Positions 44,969-56,370 of a stretch of 64,000 bases of DNA are shown here, piece after piece. Source of the DNA: Macrolepiota albuminosa (taxonomy: Eukaryota > Basidiomycota > Agaricomycetes > Agaricales > Agaricaceae); assembly GCA_027475525.1 (NCBI GenBank), contig JAMWFC010000077.1, positions 310,001 to 374,000 of the forward strand, written 5' to 3'. Below the pieces are notes generated by a model. It was not told the origin of the DNA, did no database searches, and saw only the letters and a list, made by a program, of their open reading frames with translations. Each line of letters begins with the position of its first letter. Position 1 is the stretch's first letter. A program made the translations under genes and the position numbers.

Positions 44969-46012
44969 TGATAGGCTTCTACTTGGACTGAGCTCATCAA
45001 GGGACATTATAGGTCGACTAACACTTGATATACTGGAGACTCTAGTGACCAGTTTGGATACAGAGCAGCTCTAGCTCTGTCATTCTATGGCAAGACTTAT
45101 CCATTTTACCTTAATCACCAGTTATCAGCCCTTTAGCACACTCCACTCACCTACTTCAAGGATTGAGGAGGCTCAGAACCTATAGCGCTAGCACGATGGT
45201 GAGGAGTTGACTCTGACCAAACCTTGATCAATACTGGAAGGGGTTAGCAGTTGGCACTGTCAATCACTGAGGCACCTCAATCAGAAGTCTAAAAGAATCA
45301 ATGATGACGAGACAGAATACATGCAGACTCGATATTCAAATCTATCAAAAGATGGTACAATGTTTAGTGCCAGGAATAGCACTCATGGCATCTGTTGAGG
45401 ATTTTCTGACCATATCCCAGAATGGCCTGACCAATTAAATTACATCAAAAAGTAAGCAGACTTGTACAATTTCTAAGTAGATTTAGAGTCACCATTGGTT
45501 GCCATCACTCATGTGCTGCAGGCCACTGATTGACAGGTGGCCGTTAGCTACAATTATGAAGAGAGGCGCTAATTGGTAGCGCCACCAATGGACTTATTTT
45601 TGGAAATACAGTAGTGCATAGTATAAAGGCTAGCTACTTTACATGTATATAACAACGAATCGTAAGCTCTTGAGCATCCAGTTACACTTAGCATTCAAAT
45701 CGCACTAGCTTTGCCTGACTTTGTCACTAAGTTTGGCGCTAGCTTTGTCTATCTCATCTTAGTTGTTTACGGTGCCACCTATGGGCACATTACACTGTGC
45801 TATTCGTCTTCTTCTCTATATCTTTCCTTAAACTATGACACTTACCATTTGCTAGGTAGCACCCAAGGCACTATCATCTAGCACATTGTTCTATCACATT
45901 TACTTGAGCACACTGGGACCCTGCCAGAACTCCTCACAACCCCGCATGCCAGGTGCTGGAGATAGCATTGTACTGTGTATATGTCCAGTGCACCCAACCA
46001 CAGTTAGTGTCA
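44969..46012 (+). repeat. gypsy-1 3' LTR
   Basis: Starts TGATAGGCTT and ends GTTAGTGTCA. Colinear with the 5' LTR over about 1,040 bp, then diverges into Helitron-2 helicase sequence. Confidence 0.92.
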
Positions 46013-46450
46013 TCGATGTAATCTTCTTGACCATTTGTGATACAGAGCTCTGTGGCAATGTTAGTCTTAATGATAATAGGTAAGCCAAGCCAAAAGGAAG
46101 GTGCAACAGACCTGTAATCTGAGTAAGGTGCGCTGATATCTTGTACATATTCCTGCAAGACAACATGGATACTTCGTCAAAAAATACATATTGCACCCCA
46201 ATAGGGCATGACTTTACTTGAGCCAGTTGTGCTGGAGAGTCACATACCATATCATTAGTTCCAAACAGATAATGGTAAGTTGATTCACCTAACAGTGATG
46301 CTGCAGTGCCAGTAGGAGCAACCACTGCAAATCTATAAGATTCTCCATGGGCTGCAAAGTATTGGGACAGCACCTTCAGCATCTGCATTTTCCCAGTGCC
46401 CCCATACCCCCCATATACATTCTCAACTGTTCGGGGTTAGAAGTGGCAGC
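46013..46450 (-). pseudogene. Helitron-2 PIF1 helicase, N-terminal half
   Basis: Walker A 'YGGTGKMQMLKVLSQYF' (Met where Ser/Thr is usual after Lys), 'VVAPTGTAASLLGESTYHYL' and Walker B 'VFFDEVSMLSCRNMYKISAH'. It ends at 'ATELCITNGQEDYI', where gypsy-1 interrupts. A frame change occurs near 46090. The helicase continues at 31950. Confidence 0.9.
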
Positions 46451-47376
46451 ATGGTTAGCCACTATTCTAAATGCTCTGGTTTGTTCCTCATTGAGATTGA
46501 AACTGGTAGAAATTTCAGATATGGTGGATTCCTATTTGATATTTAAATGTTTTTTCTCTAAGAAACTACGATCACATACTTTCACAATGCCCAGCTTGTT
46601 TTGTTCATCTGATCTTCCAACATGCTGTTCACAAACAGACAACATGCCTTTTTGCCTATCTTTTAGTATAGATGCACAAGTTTCACTGACCTTATGTCTC
46701 CAGTAAGTACCGGGCATGTCTGACACCAAAGATGAATGCTTTATTGTATCAGAGGAGGTTTGGCCCATTACAAGCTTATCTCAATTCAGGCTTGTCATGG
46801 TGGAAGTCATAATAGCCATGTCTCTCCAACGTTTTAATTCAGTTTTGCCAAGCTTATTACTACAGTCAAGGTCTATCCCATAGTCCTCAGGTTGTTCATT
46901 ATCTTCGTTGTCCATATAATCCTTTTGTTCGATATCTCTGACATTGGAAACTGAATTGTCTATTCCTGGGAATGCCATACCGCCTCGCTTCAGTTGTGCA
47001 TAGAAGTTGTCACAGACATCCATAAATCATACTTGTTTTTTAAATCAGCACCTGAATGCCAAGGCTTGAATAAAGTAAGCATGGTGACACAATATTCATT
47101 TCTATCTCCTTTATCACACCTTGGAAGAGTAGGACCTATGAAATTGGGCACATGCTTCTGTCCTGGCAGATACACAAGGGTAGCATGAGAGTTCAACAAG
47201 AGATGATCGTCTGTAAAGTTGACGGTCAGTGTGTTGGCTGATTTAGACTTGGAACTTTTGTTCCCTCTATGAGTTGATTTTACTCGTTTGCATCTAGAAG
47301 CCCATTCATACAATGTCATGTTGTGCAATTCTATGCCATGGTATATGTAGTTGAACACAGGAGATAGTCCCACCAC
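46451..47376 (-). pseudogene. Helitron-2 segment between Rep and helicase
   Basis: 'YHGIELHNMTLYEWASRCKR' and 'LPGQKHVPNFIGPTLPRCDK' followed by 'LFKPWHSGADLKNKYDLW' match the linker region of this Helitron family. Several stops break the stretch nearest the helicase (46460-47000). Confidence 0.8.
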
Positions 47377-49889
47377 TCAGCCTTTCTTTCTGATGATCAC
47401 TATTTTATCAGATCTGTATGAACTGTCAGTTGGCTGATCTTTGGGCCAAGCACGTTTGATCTTGCAGACAAAGCTGGGCCAATGAAGATTGGTGAATTTA
47501 TGGTTGGTGTAATGATTGGGGTTACCAAGAAGATACATACATATCATTGGGGAACCCATTTCTGACTTTGCACTCATTACATTGGCTATTTTTGTCATGA
47601 GAGACCTTGCTTTTTCTTGCTGTAAAAGAGGTCCATTAACAATATCTTGGTATTTTGTGAGCACTGTGCCAATGGCCTCAAATGCTGTGTATATTTTAAG
47701 CAATGATTTAGTTATATATTTGGTAACATATAAAAGGATACCCCTGACCACCATTCCTGAATGAAGACTAGTTATATCAGTGTTGCATCTAAACAAATAA
47801 CTCAAAGATGCAGTGAATGTGTTCAGCCATGGTTGTGATTTATGCATATTGAGCACATCTGTTAGAGGGTCAACTTCAGTCTGTTGGAAGAGTTCTTTGG
47901 GAAACCGAGCCTTACATCTGCCCCGTGTGACCATACAAGCCTTCATGTTTGGTATCAATACCCAATACATGCTTTATGAAAGCAGACACCATAAAATGAA
48001 AAAGTCTGGCCCCTGAAACAGGATTATGTGCAATAAGTCAATATGCAGTGTCAGAAGATAACAATACATCAGGTTCAAACTTTATATTATTACCGGCATA
48101 GTACATACATATAGGGTGTCTGATATCCACAGGTGACAACATTATAAACCAAGAAGGTGCACCTTTGTCAATCACTAATGACCATATCTTGTTCCTCATA
48201 TGCTTTTTTGTTATTGGAGATCCGTTGATCCAGCCCAACACAGCATCAATGTCTTCAATAACTTTAAAACATTTCTGTTCCTCCTGGTTTGTAGGCTTGA
48301 TGATCTCGCCTTTGGCCATATGATCAGCCATACTTCTGAGTAATTCCATGTTGAGACTTGCTATGTGTTCAGCAATATGAGCAAAGTTATTTCTTTCAAT
48401 TGCCAGAAACCCTCTTGTAGTTGCAGCTCTAATCTGCTCATGACTGAATGCCATAAAGGAAAAGCCAATATCTCTCTAGAACTGCTTATTGTGATACATA
48501 AGCAGATTGCTTTTGTGAACCTTAACAGAGACATAGTCTTTTACACAGTCTGGACCCCCAAAGCCATATAGAAACAACCAGGGAAACATTTGAGGATAAA
48601 CAGTTGCATCCTTCATTCAATTAACCAGATGGGATGAATGTCCAACTAGCAATGCTTTGCCATTGGAGTGCCAGTGCTTCAAAGCAATGTCTCTAAGCTC
48701 ATCTTTTGTTTTTGCTGATAGGCTCTTGGCCATCAGTCCATGCACGACAAAAGGATAATCACCGGCTGATACCCCATTGTCTCCATCAATTTTGTAAACA
48801 GCAGGATCAACTATTCTGTTTTCCTCCAGAGACTCTTTGTAAACAACCTTTACAAGTAGTGTATCTTCTGGATAGTTGTCAAGATTGCTATCACATATTT
48901 CAATGTCCATATAAGCAGAGTGATTAAGCTTGAGCCATTTCAATGCCTGCTTCACAGCGCTTTGGCAGACAAGCAAAGGCAATCGTTTGAAATCTTCCCT
49001 AGTAGACTGACAAGGCCCTGTAAATAGAATAGCTAAAAACATCATCAATGTCAGCCCTTAGAAGAGGCAGTACATAGTAAACCTTTTCAACGGGAGATTC
49101 AAAAGCAATCAAATGTGCATTCATTTTGCCGAGACCCAAGGACAACATATGTATGAAACAGAGAGACTTGCGTACTTTGGTGACAAGGAGCTGTTCAACT
49201 CAATTTAAACGGGATAAAACAACTGGAACAGCACCAATCCAAAAACCATTTGCAAGTACATACTTAGGAACTTTGCCCTTCAACAATGGGATCCTGCACT
49301 CTGAACAGACAAAATTGCATCTATAATCCAACACTAGGCCTCTTATTTCTCTCACAGATTCTGTTCCTGAACGCCTCTCTACTTTGGTAACTTCTTTGGT
49401 GGATAACACACCGAGAAACTCTTTCATACTTTTTAAAGTATTCATATCCTTAACTGGGTGCAGCAAACCACAAACAGCACAACCACTTTCTTCTAATTGT
49501 GCTGGACCTGTTTTGTTGCAAAAGTTGCATATAATTTGAGTAGTTAGGCTTGGTGTAAGAGGTGCAGAAGGAAATTCAGGCTTGTCAGAGGCCTGAACAT
49601 CTGCCTCAAGAACAACTTCATGCTTTTGATTACGCACTACAGAGCGTCTCAGCGTGTTTCTTGCTTGTGAACTGAGATCAGCTGTCAATACAGTAGACCA
49701 ACTAACATATTTTGAGCAACTGTGAGAATTAAATAAATTATTTAAATGTGACAATCTAAAATGCTTAGGCAGCACAATTTTATGTATATGCGCTACAGAT
49801 TGTAGCTGCTTCAATGTGAGATATTGTGAAAGAGTAGACAAAGGCAGCCTAGCATGCACATATCCTGCAGTAATCAGGTACGACAGCAA
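47377..49889 (-). pseudogene. Helitron-2 Rep protein with deleted HUH region
   Basis: From the N-terminus: a Cys-rich segment 'ICNFCNKTGPAQLEESGCAV', then 'CSECRIPLLKGKVPKYVLAN', and 'LFTGPCQSTREDFKRLPLLV'. The Rep core follows: 'FSHEQIRAATTRGFLAI', 'MRNKIWSLVIDKGAPSWFIM' and 'CMYYAGNNIKFEPD'. The sequence then passes abruptly near 47930 from 'HEGLYGHTG' to 'RCKARFPKELFQQTEVDP'. The HUH histidines that should lie between them are missing. The two-Tyr block 'ILLYVTKYITKSLLKIY' remains. Premature stops occur near 49201, 48614, 48480 and 48036. It would have been the nicking enzyme of the element. Confidence 0.87.
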
Positions 49890-50931
49890 ACTTACATCAT
49901 CTACATGATTGATGAATTTGAATACATGTTACAGGTTGTGTTTGCCCTGACTTGCGTTGATGTACGTATCTACTTGTGCAAAGAAGAATGCATAGGTTTT
50001 GCCACTGCCTATAGGTTATCTGAGGACACATTTAGGTTTACAAAGCAATCTTTGATGTCCAAGGGACTTGCACGTGGACAATTGACTACTCTTACAGGAA
50101 GCTCTAGATGCAGATAGATGCAAATATCCTAATATTATAAGCCCAGGTACTACAAACGATTTTACTGCAAAAAAGGTTGAGCTAATAATGATGTGTTGGT
50201 ACAAACAAGGCCATGTATCAGGCAAATAATATTCATGCAATAAGGTTTTGACAGCAAACATAACATTATATATATTGTTCCTTATCATGCAATTACACAA
50301 TATAGGACCTAGGTGGCATTGGCACAGGCACGCTAGAAAATCATGACGGGACATGAGGAATCACATCACAAAAAGTCACGTTATCCTGCATCATTTGAAT
50401 GTTGCCGAAACAGTCAAAAATCTACAATAATATAACCAGGGCATATAGAACTGACAAAAAACATAGTATCAATTAGGTATGTTGACCCTAAAAAAGAAAA
50501 ATACCCAATGTGTATGTGTCCTGTTGCCCATGAAGTCTTGAATTGCAAGGTATGTGCACTGATTTGTACATGTATCAAACTGTATAGTAGTATGTCATTC
50601 TGTATAGGTACAATAGCATTATTCAGTATCATGGATCGAGCATTGCTCAGCATTTGACAGAACACATAGGTATTGAGAGCATGCAGGTTGAATTACTGTA
50701 GGCTCCCTGTCAACCATATATGAGAAATGTTGCACCAAATTAAATATGTGCGTACCTTGTAAACAATGCATATTTAAAAAGAATGAGCAATATATGGACT
50801 GATAGCCAGGCACCATACACAGACAATCTCATTGTTGAAATCAATTCATGAGTACAAAACAGGTTACATATGAAGCAACCATCACTATAGTTATCTGATC
50901 TAACATTACATCATAGCTCAAAACTATCAAT
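49890..50931. other. no recognisable genes upstream of Helitron-2
   Basis: Short frames on both strands show no motif. I could not place the Helitron 5' terminus. Confidence 0.5.
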
Positions 50932-51035
50932 GGAGCGATAGCTTACATAAACTATGTCCAGAGTAGCAGCTTATATAAACCATTGCTGGAGTGACAGCTT
51001 ACATAAACTACTGCAAGAGCAACAGCTTATATAAA
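50932..51035 (+). repeat. minisatellite, core AGCTTAYATAAACYAYTG
   Basis: Four diverged ~28-bp units, same repeat as 19432-19485 and 56190-56370, preceded by a similar 'CATAGCTC' block. Confidence 0.75.
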
Positions 51036-51436
51036 CAAGCATTAACACAGTAAATACCACCAAAGGTAACGCGATAAAAGATTCAAAGCATATTAGAAGT
51101 ACAATTAAATCTAGTGGGATAACAAACTATTTATACATAGATTTGCTAAAGAAAAGAAAATTCACTCAGTGAACAAACGGTCAAACAGACAATGGCTCAA
51201 CAAAAAGTCTATATCGAGACTATCAAAACAACACAACACAAAAATAATTGCTAAAAGTAACAAGTAAACGTCTGATGGCTAGATGGCTAAGGTCACAACT
51301 AAGGTCACAATACGCCTGTCTGCACTGTGCCTCCCATGCAGATGGTTGCTGAATGCTATTTTTTTTAAAAAAAGATAAAAATTTTTTCTTTAGCAGTCGA
51401 TCAACAAGAACAAAGAAGATGTGGTAAAAGCAGGAA
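51036..51436. other. non-coding spacer downstream of gene A
   Basis: AT-rich, with a T/A run near 51360. No coding signal. Confidence 0.4.
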
Positions 51437-53962
51437 CTACTTACCCCCCTTGGACTTGGCCTTCCTCTTAGTGGCACCAGCGCAGTCCACTACAGGAGCA
51501 GGTTCAACAAGATGCATTATGTGAGTAGAGTTGTGCAATATAATGACAAATAGCAAGTTCAAAGTGAGATACCTGAAAAATGTAAGAACATATTCAAACA
51601 CAACAAAAACCAACATACTTGTGACTACTGGACTCATACCAGTTGGCACTAAAACCAACACTGACGACAGAACTTTCTGGAACCTCAACATTGTTGTTTT
51701 TGTATAGACACCAAGAAGAAAGAGAATCAAAGTCACTGGGTGTAAAATGGAATGGTTGACCAGTTTCTACCCTGCCGTCATATACAGGTACTGAGAAAAT
51801 GTTAGAACATCATCTGGAAACAAGCATAACAAGAACCTTTTTAATCAAACTCAATGACCAGCTTATACAGATTGGCAACCCCAGCCGATTTGAGCACAGG
51901 AGCATCTATCTTAGTAAACATTGAGTTACTCTTTATACTGGAGGGCCTCTTGGACTTGGGAGTCGCATATCCACTGTCTGAAGTCACATCAAATGCAGAA
52001 CCAACAAAACAACAAAATACAACTCATCAACATTGTATGTAGGGGTTTTACTCTCACCTCGAGTAATAAATACCACACCATTACTAGAAAGAGTACCTCA
52101 GACACCATCTGGGAGGTTGAAAACACAATCTAAAAGAGCAAACTGGCAAAGAGACTCCTGATGGAATTCAACAATCTCAATACAATGCTGACCATACTTG
52201 TCAGATGGACTCCCAACAAGAACAGAACTGTCAAATAAATGTGAGGCAGCTACCACTCCAGAGGTAATACAGACACAGAAGGGACCCATCAAATCCTGAA
52301 GAGCCAATTGCTGCTTCAGGGCATTTAGTTGGGCAGAGTCAGTCCTAGCTAAGTTAACGTAGAAGGTATGACAATTGAATAAAAGAGAATATGACAACAA
52401 ACTATTAAAAAAGTCATACATAAGAACAGAAAAAAATACAAAACAAGAAGCAAAACGCACATCCAATTGTCTTCATTCATATGCTCAGCAACAACACCAA
52501 TGCACGTGTAATAAATTTTACCATCACTATTCATTTTGACATATCCAAAAGGCTGGCTTATGAGTTGTTTCCTAACGACAAGTTGAATAAATGCAAGTAA
52601 AATAATAGACGTCGGTCCACTTAAAGAATGGCAGTCCTTGATAAGTCGACACCATAAACTTTTCTTGAATAAAAGGCTGCATGACTGCATCTACTGCAAG
52701 CTCTTCCACAGGATCGAGATAAGAATCAATGCTGCAGCAAGACATCAACAAATGAAATACAGAGATAAAGGGAAAAAAATAAAATAAAATAAAATAAACA
52801 TACAGTTTAACAGCATCTGAGCAGACAATCAAAAGCAGAGCAGCCAAAGCAGATGAAACAGGGACAGAAGGCACAGGAGACTCACCATCTTCTGACAATC
52901 CATAATTGGGAGCAAAACTATTGTCAACAATAAAGTCTGATAGTATGTTGCTATTATTGTCTGCAACATCCCAATCGTTGATGTTATCGTCATCTGCCGC
53001 CACAACAAGAGGCTTGTTAACAAGCAGCCTAGGTACGGGCTGCTTAGCAATCCTATACCAAAGCAAAAAGAATAAAATGAGCACAAGCAAGTAACAGAAG
53101 AAACAATCCACACTAATACAACAGGCGAGTCATTATCGTCATTGTCAGACAATTCAACAAGTTTTTTTGGTGCAAATTTGTCATCCAAATTTGGACTAGC
53201 AGCCTTGGCTGCAGCTCCAGCACATGACCTTTTAGGGCTTGACTGGCTTGCAAACAAAGCCTTCTTCGTCATGGTATGGGAGTGCCTTGAGAGCACAAAA
53301 CATAAGGCAAACCATGCAAAAACATGAACAAATCAGAAATCATGTACACAGCATGACCACTTGACAAGGTCACATCTTCAGCAGTCAATCTAGCCATAGC
53401 CCGGCTACATAGCAGCAGTCAAGCAAAATAACAAGAAAAACAGAGATACAAACATGACAGGTGTATCAACGAATGGAATAGACACAGCCCTCTTTTTCTT
53501 GAGCAATGGCGTGGCAGGAGCACTAACAGAACTGACACCAAGACATTAAGTAAAATGATAGTCACAAATACAACAAGTAACACACAAACCTGTTATGCGA
53601 GGCAGAAACCTTTTGCTTAGACGGTGACCTGCCGTCAATAGATCTAAAGAACATTAGCACTACAGATTACAACATAAAAAGAGTACTCATCTAGCAAATG
53701 GTTTGCCTGTTTCAGATTCAGAAGCTGTCACCGCAGAAATGTTATTGAATATGCTACAACAAGCAAATTAGCAAGACTGACCAGAACTAAAAGAGCCATA
53801 TACATGCTTGCAACCTATCCGTACTCCTGCACCAAGGGTAACAAATTTTTTTCTTTTAAAAAAAAAAAAACAAAGACACCAATATAAAACACACATGGTC
53901 TTGAGTTGGTCAATAAGGGTCTGAGCCTTATTCTCTTCAGACTTTATCTTGCAAGGGGGCAT
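51437..53962 (-). pseudogene. gene A: intron-rich gene of unknown function, damaged
   Basis: Begins at the ATG at 53962-53960 ('MPPCKIKSEENKAQTLIDQL') and ends 'ATKRKAKSKGGK' with TAG at 51437. About ten short exons are joined by GT-AG introns of ~45-90 bp that keep one frame. Examples are introns 53827-53894 and 53532-53589, and exon 53590-53643. Middle exons give 'RLTAEDVTLSSGHAVHSH', 'QSSPKRSCAGAAAKAASPNL' and 'QPFIQEKFMVSTYQGLPFFK'. The conserved-looking C-half has 'QPFGYVKMNSDGKIYYTC', 'IEIVEFHQESLCQFALLD' and 'VFNLPDG'. Damage: intron 53644-53690 has AT instead of GT at its donor, a TGA follows VFNLPDGV at about 52096, and one acceptor near 52365 is not AG. Basic Ser/Lys-rich ends suggest a nuclear protein. 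No domain is recognised. Confidence 0.62.
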
Positions 53963-54917
53963 GAGTTTGTATAGTGACACAAAATACACAGAGAAAAAGA
54001 GGAGGCAGAAAGGGGATTATCAAGGACAGTGGACAAGGACACTTATATAGAGCAGCAAGCTGCACGTTGCATCAAAGAGGGAAAGACAGTATAACATAAA
54101 AATGGTGTATCCCTTTCTTTGAACAAAATAAAATTAAGTAGAATGAAAAATCCAATAAGACAAGATTCACAGAAGATGCAGTGGGACCTTTTAAATAGAA
54201 CACAAGCATCACAGATCCACAACTTGTAATGTGGTACCTTAATAGCTATAACCTCAGAAGGGCAACACACTAGAGATTCACCAATGAGAGGACAAAGAAA
54301 GAGAGACAGAGGAATACCACAAGGTCTGTTCCTGAACAGTTGAGGATGATAAAACAAAGCCAGAACCAAAGCCAGAAATTAATATACCACTGGCAACAGA
54401 CTACGGAAAGTGTCAAGATGACAGGCACAGGATATAAAGTACCAAACAATCAAAGTGCATATACCAAAAAAGACAAAGCTAATAGGAAGGAAACAAATTG
54501 GGTATGAGACAGGTAAACCAAGATACGTCATGTCATACACAGGAAAACAGTTGAGGCACTCACTGATCACTTCCTGATACTATAAAGAATAGAGATAGTA
54601 CAACAGACTAGAAGGATATCAAAACACAGCAATACAATGTATGTCTAGCCACTGTTCAACAGGTGTATTATTCTAACAGAGCCACAGCTGATATATCATA
54701 ACAAAAATGACCTTGGAGCAGATTATGGCACAGAGGCAGCAAGTAAGCAATGTTTACAGACACCTCAACATCAGTAGACTCAGTATGCAACCAAGAAACT
54801 GCGATTGAAAAAGCTATACACATAGGAGAAGAAGAAAACAATGTTATGTTGACCAGCATTGCACATATAAGTAACCAAACTGCACATCATATATCGGACT
54901 ATCAACATACAAAACAC
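53963..54917. other. intergenic region between divergent genes A and B
   Basis: May hold promoters of both genes and early exons of gene B ('MTLEQIMAQRQQ' near 54700), but splice joints could not be fixed. No repeats are seen. Confidence 0.4.
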
Positions 54918-55872
54918 AACAGGAACTAAGATGGGCAGAAGCCATTAAGACAAAAGAAGTAAATAAGCCTCACTCATGGCAACTAGTGTACATCCACAAA
55001 GATGGCGATGTATCAGACAAGGAGTTAGTTTTCACAGTATACAAAGCCATCAGCAAAAAGGATCTCCTGCCACTGAAAAGAGAAACGTGCATGAGATGCA
55101 TTCAATGAGATCCAATATAACAGAGTCTAATCACATAAAGCAGCGACTACAGATAACTGAAATACATAAAGCAATACATGAAGCTGGATGGCTCAGGAAC
55201 AAAACATTTTGATGATGCAATAATAGGAGCAACGGAGATTAGCAAGTACTTCGAACTTGAGTTTTTAGAACGCCGACTTGAATGCTAGTACAGCATGTTC
55301 TTCAGACAGCAAGAAAGATCACTAGACATTGCAAACAAGATATTTACACCGACATGCAATGTGGAGAAGAACAAACAACACATTCCCATGGACAGGGAAC
55401 TAGACCCATACAAGCTCACAGAGAACATAACACAGAAAGAGTTCATGATTACCAAAGACAAGATGGTCCAATTTTTGAAGATGAAGGTAAATGAAGGGAA
55501 CAGGACAACATAAGTACAACACAATAGAGCAACAAACAAAACTGAAGAAAACTTAAGATACAAACATTACAAGCTGGAAAGATTCCAAGTGAGAGACCTT
55601 GTTTCTGTCTAGCTATCGTTCCAAATTGTTAACCTGGCAGGTGGAAAACTCAAAATGCTTCTTGTATTGAGATCCATAACTTTTATTGAGCACCGGTCTA
55701 GCTTCATGAAGGTGAGTGACAAAGCAACACAGTAAACACACTAATAAACACCCCACAGAACGTAGTATCCAACGAAGGGACCAAGAACAAACTGAAGAGA
55801 AAGCTGAGAGACATTTCAGACAAGGGCCAGAACAGAAGGGACGTAGATGCATCAGACAACAGCAACCAATGA
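54918..55872 (+). pseudogene. gene B: intron-containing gene of unknown function, damaged
   Basis: Readable blocks are 'QELRWAEAIKTKEVNKPHSW' and 'QLVYIHKDGDVSDKELVFTV', then 'KYIKQYMKLDGSGTKHFDDA' and 'FFRQQERSLDIANKIFTPTC'. Intron 55487-55527 (41 bp) and intron 55712-55758 (47 bp, GTGAGT..CCACAG) are clear. After the second, a basic tail 'KNKLKRKLRDISDKGQNRRD' ends with TGA at 55870-55872. A TAG after 'ERRLEC' (55285-55287) fits a lost Gln codon. The start was not found. It points away from gene A. No family is recognised, and the lysine/arginine-rich C-terminus suggests nucleic-acid binding. Confidence 0.55.
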
Positions 55873-56189
55873 TTACATTGATCAAAAAGCCTTTAATTGT
55901 GACCATGACACTTGACCACATTTACTTTGTCACATTGTCAATAATGGCCTCACTGATCTTTGCCAATCACATATAGTTTCAACTACTATTCACAGACACT
56001 TGCTTGGGTCTGACTATATTGTTGTCCTGCTTCCTTCCTTAATGAGTCCACTGGACCCGTATTTTGTTTGTCCCTCGTCCACCGATCCTTCTCATTTTAG
56101 TTGCTTTTATAGTATTACTGCATCGTCATATTACCAAATAAACTGTATTTGCCTGCAACTGTAATATTACAAACAAACAACCACAAGGG
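55873..56189. other. non-coding spacer after gene B
   Basis: No supported frame or repeat apart from the transition into the minisatellite. Confidence 0.4.
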
Positions 56190-56370
56190 CTTACATAAAC
56201 CGCAGCTGGAGTGACAGCTTATATAAACCATAGTTGGAGCAACAGCTTACAGAGCAGCAACTTATATAATATCAGCTTACATAACCAGCAGCCGCTTATA
56301 TAAACCATAGTTGGAGCAACAGCTTACAGAGCAGCAACTTATATAATATCAGCTTACATAACCAGCAGCC
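56190..56370 (+). repeat. minisatellite including a perfect 77-bp duplication
   Basis: Diverged ~28-bp units with core GCTTATATAAACCATAGTTGG. Within it, 56217-56293 and 56294-56370 are a perfect 77-bp tandem pair, the fifth such case in the window. Confidence 0.9.

Larger units (their letters stand above)
31951..46012 (+). mobile_element. gypsy-1: 14-kb Ty3/gypsy element inserted in Helitron-2
   Basis: Two LTRs of 1,043 and 1,044 bp bound gag, protease, reverse transcriptase, RNase H and integrase, in that order, on the plus strand. Then follows about 5.5 kb of extra internal DNA with antisense coding potential. TATGT (31946-31950) and GATGT (46015-46019) flank the element with four of five bases shared, but this requires two extra bases beyond the TG..CA ends. 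The insertion splits a helicase codon region ('NGQEDYI' | 'YE'). Many stops show that it is inactive. Confidence 0.92.
29426..49889 (-). mobile_element. Helitron-2: RepHel element split by gypsy-1 and LTR-B
   Basis: On the minus strand the coding order is Rep N-terminal zinc region (49.9 kb), Rep, PIF1 helicase N-half (to 46013), then gypsy-1. The helicase C-half (31950-31419), LTR-B copy 3 and a C-terminal extension (30512-29426) follow. The pieces join in frame or nearly so. The family differs from Helitron-1, with a distinct Rep N-terminus and an extra C-terminal domain. Exact ends were not found. Confidence 0.87.

Noticed and set aside
50932..51035. Regularly spaced repeats resembling a CRISPR array
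   Set aside because: Units are diverged and contiguous with no unique spacers, there are no cas genes, and the window is eukaryotic.
52349..53111. Minus-strand frames with apparent membrane segments
   Set aside because: The hydrophobic parts are T-rich introns of gene A read through. The splice model gives a soluble protein.
54043..54859. Several minus-strand frames between genes A and B
   Set aside because: Hydrophobic, low-complexity readings of an A-rich plus strand. No splice or domain support.
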